64,000 nt of DNA from Gilliamella sp. ESL0441 (GTDB lineage Bacteria; Pseudomonadota; Gammaproteobacteria; Enterobacterales; Orbaceae), in the NCBI RefSeq assembly GCF_019469185.1, contig NZ_CP048264.1, positions 62,001 to 126,000 on the forward strand, read 5' to 3'. The notes below the pieces were generated by a model, which worked only from the letters and a program-made list of their open reading frames with translations, ran no database searches and was not told where the DNA came from. The position numbers were made by a program, and so were the translations under genes. Numbering within the stretch: the first letter of the stretch is position 1; the number at the start of each line of letters is the position of its first letter. Positions 59,589 through 64,000 of the stretch are shown here, piece by piece.

Positions 59589-60404
59589 ATGAAAAAGTTA
59601 CTTATAACCTTAATTTTAATCATATCTATGACAGCTCCCGTCTACTCTCAATCCATGAAAGATTTTGACCTCTATACAAAAACGTTTGACTTAAAAACTT
59701 TCAAAGAAAAAATCAAAACCTCCAATAGAGATAGTTATATCTATTATTTAGATAATAATATTTGCGTTTATCAATATGACGAAGGAGATAATTTTATTAG
59801 AGAAATTATTGATCAAGAAGGAAGTCCTTATAGCGTTGTAAGAAGATATTATCCTAATGGAAAATTATTTACAACGGTTAGAAAATTTTACGACTTTAAT
59901 ATCGGAAATTTAGATGTTTATGATAAAAACGGTAATCGTGAAGAAGGTATTAATTATGACTATCTGTATTCTTTTACGGTAGACGATTTAATCCAAAAAA
60001 TGAAATCCTTATACGGGATTGATTTAAACGTTATTACTGAAGGAATATCAGTAAGTAAAGCTCATACTACGGCAAAGAAAAATATTGAACCTTTGTATAC
60101 CGTGTATTATCCCATAATTGAAAAAGATTCCATTATACGGGACGGAGCTATAGTTAAAGATCGAACCTTTTATATAGACGGCAGTAATGGAAAAGTAACG
60201 ATAGAAGATTACGTTGAATTGAATAGTTATTTAGAAACAGAAGGAGAAAAAAAAGGTTTGTACATAACCGCTAGGTACTATGAATTCAACGAAAAATGGG
60301 GACCCAAAAAAATCACGGAAAAGAAATTATACATTAACAATAGGATGGGCTATATAACGGACATTGTGGAAGAAAAAAAGATTTTCGAATCATACAGCCA
60401 ATAA
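59589..60404 (+). CDS. Secreted protein of unknown family, copy 1 of a tandem pair
   Basis: 271 residues from ATG 59589 (the frame extends upstream across the metalloprotease stop, but that part is junk). Signal peptide MKKLLITLILIISMTAPVYS, with Gln after the likely cleavage site as in many Bacteroidota exported proteins. The mature part is rich in Tyr, Asp and Lys. A YPNGKLFTTV...NLDVYDKNGNREEG segment near residues 95-125 resembles MORN-like or toxin-antitoxin-repeat strands. No catalytic motif seen. Seven of ten Arg codons are AGA or AGG, unlike core genes. Position right after a toxin-like fragment suggests a periplasmic immunity protein; this is inference. Confidence 0.7.
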   Translation: MKKLLITLILIISMTAPVYSQSMKDFDLYTKTFDLKTFKEKIKTSNRDSYIYYLDNNICVYQYDEGDNFIREIIDQEGSPYSVVRRYYPNGKLFTTVRKFYDFNIGNLDVYDKNGNREEGINYDYLYSFTVDDLIQKMKSLYGIDLNVITEGISVSKAHTTAKKNIEPLYTVYYPIIEKDSIIRDGAIVKDRTFYIDGSNGKVTIEDYVELNSYLETEGEKKGLYITARYYEFNEKWGPKKITEKKLYINNRMGYITDIVEEKKIFESYSQ

Positions 60405-60421
60405 GGAAGGTGACCAAATTT

Positions 60422-61252
60422 ATGCAGTTTTTAAAATTATATATTAAAAAGTTACTTATAACCCTAATTTTAATCATATCTATGATACCCTCCAGTTACT
60501 CTCAATCTATCAAAGATTTTGACCTCTTAACAAAAACATTTGATATAAAAACATTTAAAGAAAAAGCGACTAATGGCGAAGATTATTTCTATTATTTAAA
60601 TGATAATATTAGCGTTTATCAACACGTACAACCAGATCATTATATTAGAGAAGTAATTAGTCAAGAAAATAGTTCATATAATATTGAAAGAAGATATGAT
60701 CCTAATGGAAAATTATTTACAACGGTTAAACAATTTTACGGCTTTAATATCGGAAATTTAGATGTTTATGATAAAAACGGTAATCGTGAAGAAGGTATTA
60801 ATTATGACTATCTGTATTCTTTTACGGTAGAGGATTTGATACAAAAAATGAAATCCTTATACGGGATTGATTTAAGCGTTAGAACAGAAGGAATTTTTGT
60901 TGCCAAACATCTAACTTCTCCTAAGAAAGATATTAAACCTTTGTATACTGTGTATTATCCCATAATAGAAAAAGATTCCATTTATCGAGACGGCGCTATA
61001 GTTAAAGATCGAACCTTTTATATAGACGGCAGTAATGGAAAGGTAACGATAGAAGATTACGTTGAATTGAATAGTTATTTAGAAACAGAAGGAGAAAAAA
61101 AAGGTTTGTACGTAACCGCTCGGTATTATACATTTAATGAAAAATGGGGAACTATAAAAATCATAGAAAAAAAATTATACTGGTATGGCAGTAAAGTGAT
61201 GGGACCGGAAATTTTGGAAGAAAAGAAGATTTTCGAATCATACAGCCAATAA
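60422..61252 (+). CDS. Secreted protein of unknown family, copy 2 of a tandem pair
   Basis: 276 residues from ATG 60422, preceded by AAGGAAGG at a rather long spacing of 11. The codon matching the first copy's ATG is ATT here (60443), so this copy starts seven codons earlier, within the duplicated junction. Signal peptide core KKLLITLILIISMIPSSYS. Residues of the middle (GKLFTTV, FNIGNLDVYDKNGNREEG, YLYSFTV) and of the C-terminal half (GAIVKDRTFYIDGSNGKVTI, EGEKKGLY) are almost identical to copy 1. The stretches after the signal peptide and near the Arg-Thr-Glu-Gly region differ. This mosaic pattern fits diversified immunity genes or surface proteins. Confidence 0.7.
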   Translation: MQFLKLYIKKLLITLILIISMIPSSYSQSIKDFDLLTKTFDIKTFKEKATNGEDYFYYLNDNISVYQHVQPDHYIREVISQENSSYNIERRYDPNGKLFTTVKQFYGFNIGNLDVYDKNGNREEGINYDYLYSFTVEDLIQKMKSLYGIDLSVRTEGIFVAKHLTSPKKDIKPLYTVYYPIIEKDSIYRDGAIVKDRTFYIDGSNGKVTIEDYVELNSYLETEGEKKGLYVTARYYTFNEKWGTIKIIEKKLYWYGSKVMGPEILEEKKIFESYSQ

Positions 61253-61347
61253 GGAAGGTAACCAAATTTATGTAATAAAGCTATATAATAGAACAGTAAT
61301 GTAAATGTAAAGAAGATTAAGAATTAATAATTTAAAATTATTTGCTT

Positions 61348-62361
61348 ATGAAATCTAATGGATTCTTCTTAGACGAAAAGAACTTTTCCACAAATAAACC
61401 AACTAGTGAAATTCATGTAAAAGTTAATAAACCCGAAGGAAAAGTGCGTTTACATTCGGAAAATTCACTTCCTTTACACCCATTAAATGTAAGAGCATAT
61501 CGAGTAGACCTACGGTTTTCAAATGAAAAGCAATCGTTGGGATATGAAGTAAAGGTAAAAACTAAGCCCCTTTCTAACCGAAGTGTTGCTATAAAATATA
61601 AAAAAAACTACTTCTTTACAGACGGCAAAACGCCTAACCGATTGATTGATCAGTTAGCTATTGAATGCACCCATATTTTATATCCTATAGGAATAACTGT
61701 TAATTATGATACGAACATAAAGCGAATTAACAATTTAGCAGAAATAAAACAGAAGTTCGAACAACAATTACCGACAATTCAAAGAAATTATAAAGGCAAT
61801 AATTTTGCAAATTATATTCAAGAAATACAAAGATGTCTTGCAGATCCTAACTTATTTAATCAACGGCTACTGCATAAAGACCTCTTTTTAGCCCTTTATA
61901 CTCATCCCCTTTATCAGTCATACCCTCAATCAAGAGAGCTGGAAAGTAACATAATGGTACATGTTCCTGATGTAAGTTATCCTTTAATGTTTACAGGTAA
62001 GTTGAAAATCGATGAAAATTATAACTGCATGAGAGGGTTTTATATCCATTTTCAAGGAAGTGCTACTTCACTATCGGGGCAAGTATACGAGCTTTATGTA
62101 GAATACAATATGGATTATATCGATTACACTATTAAAGATATTTTAGCGGAAGTGAAAACCGTTATCGAAGATAACAAAATAGTACTTTATAAAATGACTT
62201 GTTACCAGTTAAGAGAAGAAGAGTCTTCTTCAAAAGAAAAGCAATTACAACACGTTCACAACATTCAAAAACAGAAAGAAAAAGAACAAAAAGAGGAAGA
62301 AAACTATCAAAAATATATGAAAAGCCAACGGAGTTGGATTAGCAAGTTATTTAATCTATAA
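61348..62361 (+). CDS. Unrecognised 337-residue protein of the DUF4280-linked cassette
   Basis: Starts best at ATG 61348; a TTG two codons earlier is also possible, and no Shine-Dalgarno sequence is present, as is common in Bacteroidota. No signal peptide or membrane segment. N-terminal part has beta character (EIHVKVNKPEGKVRLHSEN, YRVDLRFSNEKQSLGYEVKV). The middle is mixed (NIMVHVPDVSYPLMFTGKL, GFYIHFQGSATSLSGQVYEL). The C-terminal 50 residues are a highly charged helix (SSKEKQLQHVHN...QKEKEQKEEENYQKY). I do not recognise the family. Adjacency to the DUF4280 gene suggests a structural, chaperone or adaptor role in loading a secreted effector. Confidence 0.6.
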   Translation: MKSNGFFLDEKNFSTNKPTSEIHVKVNKPEGKVRLHSENSLPLHPLNVRAYRVDLRFSNEKQSLGYEVKVKTKPLSNRSVAIKYKKNYFFTDGKTPNRLIDQLAIECTHILYPIGITVNYDTNIKRINNLAEIKQKFEQQLPTIQRNYKGNNFANYIQEIQRCLADPNLFNQRLLHKDLFLALYTHPLYQSYPQSRELESNIMVHVPDVSYPLMFTGKLKIDENYNCMRGFYIHFQGSATSLSGQVYELYVEYNMDYIDYTIKDILAEVKTVIEDNKIVLYKMTCYQLREEESSSKEKQLQHVHNIQKQKEKEQKEEENYQKYMKSQRSWISKLFNL

Positions 62362-62403
62362 ATCCAAATGCAAAATAAAAACTAAAACACAAAAATTTCA
62401 ACT

Positions 62404-62868
62404 ATGGGAATAAAATATTTAGTTCAAGGTGCTATATGTGCCTGTAAATATGGCAATAGTACCGATGAACTGTTGGTTAAAACACAAAATATACTTTATC
62501 TGAATGATAGTAACAGCTCGAAAAAATTAGCAGCTACTACAACCGATGTAGGCGCAACATTTAAAAAGAATTGTTTCGGAGGATGTGCAAAAAAACCGCA
62601 CCGTGCGCCGTGTTCTGTGCAAGTAACTCAATGGAGTAGCGAAGAATCCACGCAAAAAATAGAAGGAGCCGGAAAACTGTTAACAGAACAATCCAAAGCA
62701 GGTTGTCCTTTGGGTGGACAAGATTGTATCAGTGTAGTACACCACGGTCAACAAGCCGAATTATCACAACAAAACCTTGAAAATACCCCGAAGGAAGTTC
62801 ACGAGCAAATCAATCCCCTGACCTCATTAAAACTAACCCATAGAATACTAACGCTAAAAGCCAAATAA
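62404..62868 (+). CDS. DUF4280 (PAAR-like) protein
   Basis: 154 residues. The start MGIKYLVQGAICACKYG matches the DUF4280 pattern (Y-V-V-Q-G-A-x-x-x-C-x-x-G). NCFGGCAKKPHRAPC, then LLTEQSKAGCPLGGQDCISVVHHGQQ, are its other conserved cysteine-rich blocks. DUF4280 belongs to the PAAR-like group that caps the spike of contractile injection systems and is usually encoded just before a cargo effector, mostly in Bacteroidota and Firmicutes. Ribosome site absent. Eight cysteines suggest metal binding, as PAAR tips bind zinc. It is followed after one base by the long frame that reaches the window edge. Confidence 0.8.
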   Translation: MGIKYLVQGAICACKYGNSTDELLVKTQNILYLNDSNSSKKLAATTTDVGATFKKNCFGGCAKKPHRAPCSVQVTQWSSEESTQKIEGAGKLLTEQSKAGCPLGGQDCISVVHHGQQAELSQQNLENTPKEVHEQINPLTSLKLTHRILTLKAK

Positions 62869-62869
62869 A

Positions 62870-64000
62870 ATGTCTAAAGGTATTAATCGAATCATTATCT
62901 CTGATGAACATATAAGCAACGGACAAATTATAAAGTTTCCACAACTTTTGAATGGTTGTGAAGTATATGGTTTGATAGCTAATGGAAACTGGGTTACCTT
63001 ATCCGTTGAAATGGATGAAAAAGTATTTTTAGATGTTGAAGATAAAGTAAAAAATAAGCAAATACACAGCGGTATTAAATGGGTATACGGAAAGGTATAT
63101 AATTTACAGAAAGGAGGAATTAGTTGGCACGGATGGTATACAGATACCAACAGAAATAATAAAAAAGATGAAAACGAAGAATGGGTAAATAACAAACCCG
63201 TTGAACAGATATCGAAAATCGATTTACACAATGTTCAAGGCAACTATACGATACAAAAAACCATTCAGATAAAATTTGACAACAAACCGTACGATACGCC
63301 TGCCTTGTCATGGGTAGAACCTTTTTTAATTCATCCTGAATTACATTTCAGTAAAAAACCTAAAGGTATTTTTATTGTTCCGATTGCAGAACCAAAAATT
63401 TATCGAACGGATCTTCTAATAAATAATTCTCCTTTCGATAGAAAACTTCAAATACCTTTACCCAAAACAGAAAAAGAATCACAAGAAAACGAAAATGTAG
63501 TTTACTACGGAGAAAACCTCATCATTTCTGCCCATGTTTGTACTTTACTGATTCCTGAATCTGCTGAATTTACAGTTATAATTGATCAAAAAGTACAACA
63601 TGGATCTAATAGCGGATTTTTAGGGGTTAAAATTGATAGTTACAAAACAATCTATGAGAAAAAAGTAAACGGATTAAAGCCCGAAAATGATAATTTTTGG
63701 AGTGAAGATCTTGATTATGAGCTAGTCTCATACCTCTCCCAATATTTTAAAAGAGCAGAACTTTTGATACCGTTAGCCATAGATAAAAAACCTGAAGATC
63801 AAAAAGAGAAAACTAAACGTACCTTCTTTGTTACTCTTAAACACATTTATCAAGCATATAGCGCAACTAATACAGATTTTAAAAAATTATATCCGATACA
63901 ACAGGGGTATTTAACCATTGGTTATACCGATATGGAAAATTTGCTGGAGATACAAAATAAAGAAGTCGATGAATATGTGGAAAAGGCAGGGGATGTACTT
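62870..64000 (+). CDS. Large protein of unknown family, cut by the right edge; candidate injected effector
   Basis: An ATG one base after the DUF4280 stop opens a frame of 377 codons with no stop before the edge, starting MSKGINRIIISDEH. There is no signal peptide, membrane segment or ribosome site. The first 150 residues look like beta-rich domains (CEVYGLIANGNWVTLSVEMD, GISWHGWYTDTNRNNKKDE, the latter with a calcium-loop-like DTNRNNKKDEN). FWSEDLDYELVSYLSQYFKRAELLIPLAID follows near residue 280, and GYLTIGYTDMENLLEIQNKE near the edge. I do not recognise the family. Direct coupling to a PAAR-like gene makes a modular effector the best guess; any toxin domain would be beyond the edge. Confidence 0.6.
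   Translation, partial: MSKGINRIIISDEHISNGQIIKFPQLLNGCEVYGLIANGNWVTLSVEMDEKVFLDVEDKVKNKQIHSGIKWVYGKVYNLQKGGISWHGWYTDTNRNNKKDENEEWVNNKPVEQISKIDLHNVQGNYTIQKTIQIKFDNKPYDTPALSWVEPFLIHPELHFSKKPKGIFIVPIAEPKIYRTDLLINNSPFDRKLQIPLPKTEKESQENENVVYYGENLIISAHVCTLLIPESAEFTVIIDQKVQHGSNSGFLGVKIDSYKTIYEKKVNGLKPENDNFWSEDLDYELVSYLSQYFKRAELLIPLAIDKKPEDQKEKTKRTFFVTLKHIYQAYSATNTDFKKLYPIQQGYLTIGYTDMENLLEIQNKEVDEYVEKAGDVL

Larger units (their letters stand above)
59589..61272 (+). repeat. Tandem duplication of about 848 bases
   Basis: The two secreted-protein genes are direct repeats. The repeat carries the downstream junction too: AATAAGGAAGG with ACCAAATTTATG follows both stops with one base difference. The ATG of that junction starts copy 2 (60422), while after copy 2 the same ATG (61270) is followed at once by TAA, suggesting the duplication arose by recombination within a longer array. 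Confidence 0.85.

Noticed and set aside
62854..63311. Minus-strand frames of 125 and 63 residues near the right edge
   Set aside because: Shadows of the long plus-strand frame beginning at 62870.

Overview
The window looks like a chromosome segment of an AT-rich gammaproteobacterium. Gene content and local order follow Enterobacterales and Pasteurellaceae (coaBC-dut-slmA, ribF-ileS-lspA-ispH, ydbH-ynbE-ydbL, lysS-prfB, upp-uraA, grcA next to ung, mob genes next to yihD-dsbA). The low GC and compact core suggest a host-associated lineage such as Orbaceae (Gilliamella and relatives of insect guts). That genus-level guess is inference from style; there is no rRNA gene here to settle it.

Layout. 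1-2.5 kb: sucrose module, repressor cscR (cut by the left edge) divergent from the permease cscB, with a 24-bp operator-like palindrome between them. 2.6-8.4 kb: cysE, mscS, slmA-dut-coaBC, recN with an SOS box. 8.6-12.7 kb: yagU, metE-metF, initiator tRNA. 13-19.4 kb: carAB and argF, divergent and sharing a control region with two ARG boxes, then pgpA. 19.5-21.2 kb: nadK, and grpE with a heat-shock promoter. 21.2-24.8 kb: molybdenum-cofactor genes mobB and mobA separated by a threonine-aldolase-like gene, then yihD-dsbA (DsbA active site CPSC). 24.9-28.6 kb: macAB exporter and ferredoxin yfhL. 28.6-33.9 kb: ispH, lspA, ileS, ribF. 34-42.3 kb: folE with a small lipoprotein gene, polA, a possible small RNA, gltX, and a short version of the YdbH-YnbE-YdbL envelope system. 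42.5-48.3 kb: asnB, satP, dnaK-dnaJ with a heat-shock promoter. 48.5-53.7 kb: a DUF695 gene, grcA with an FNR-like site, ung, a DUF805 gene, upp-uraA. 54.3-58.8 kb: lysS-prfB (programmed +1 frameshift kept), sodA, a VanW-family pseudogene not visible as an open frame, and a glutamine amidotransferase.

59-64 kb is different in character. A broken metzincin-type metalloprotease end is followed by two tandem, mosaic copies of a secreted protein, an unrecognised 337-residue protein, a DUF4280 (PAAR-like) protein and a large open frame running off the right edge. Three of these genes have no Shine-Dalgarno sequence, and the first of the tandem pair uses AGA/AGG for most arginines. This resembles Bacteroidota effector loci of contractile secretion systems more than the host chromosome. 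I read it as a horizontally acquired effector/immunity cassette, possibly an orphan toxin tip with duplicated immunity genes upstream of a second, PAAR-like-linked effector. This is the most likely place for an undescribed system; its function is inferred, not shown.

The core genes form ordinary biosynthetic and housekeeping units. Regulatory sites are unusually readable by eye: LexA, ArgR, sigma-32 and FNR-like sites all lie where the families' known biology predicts.
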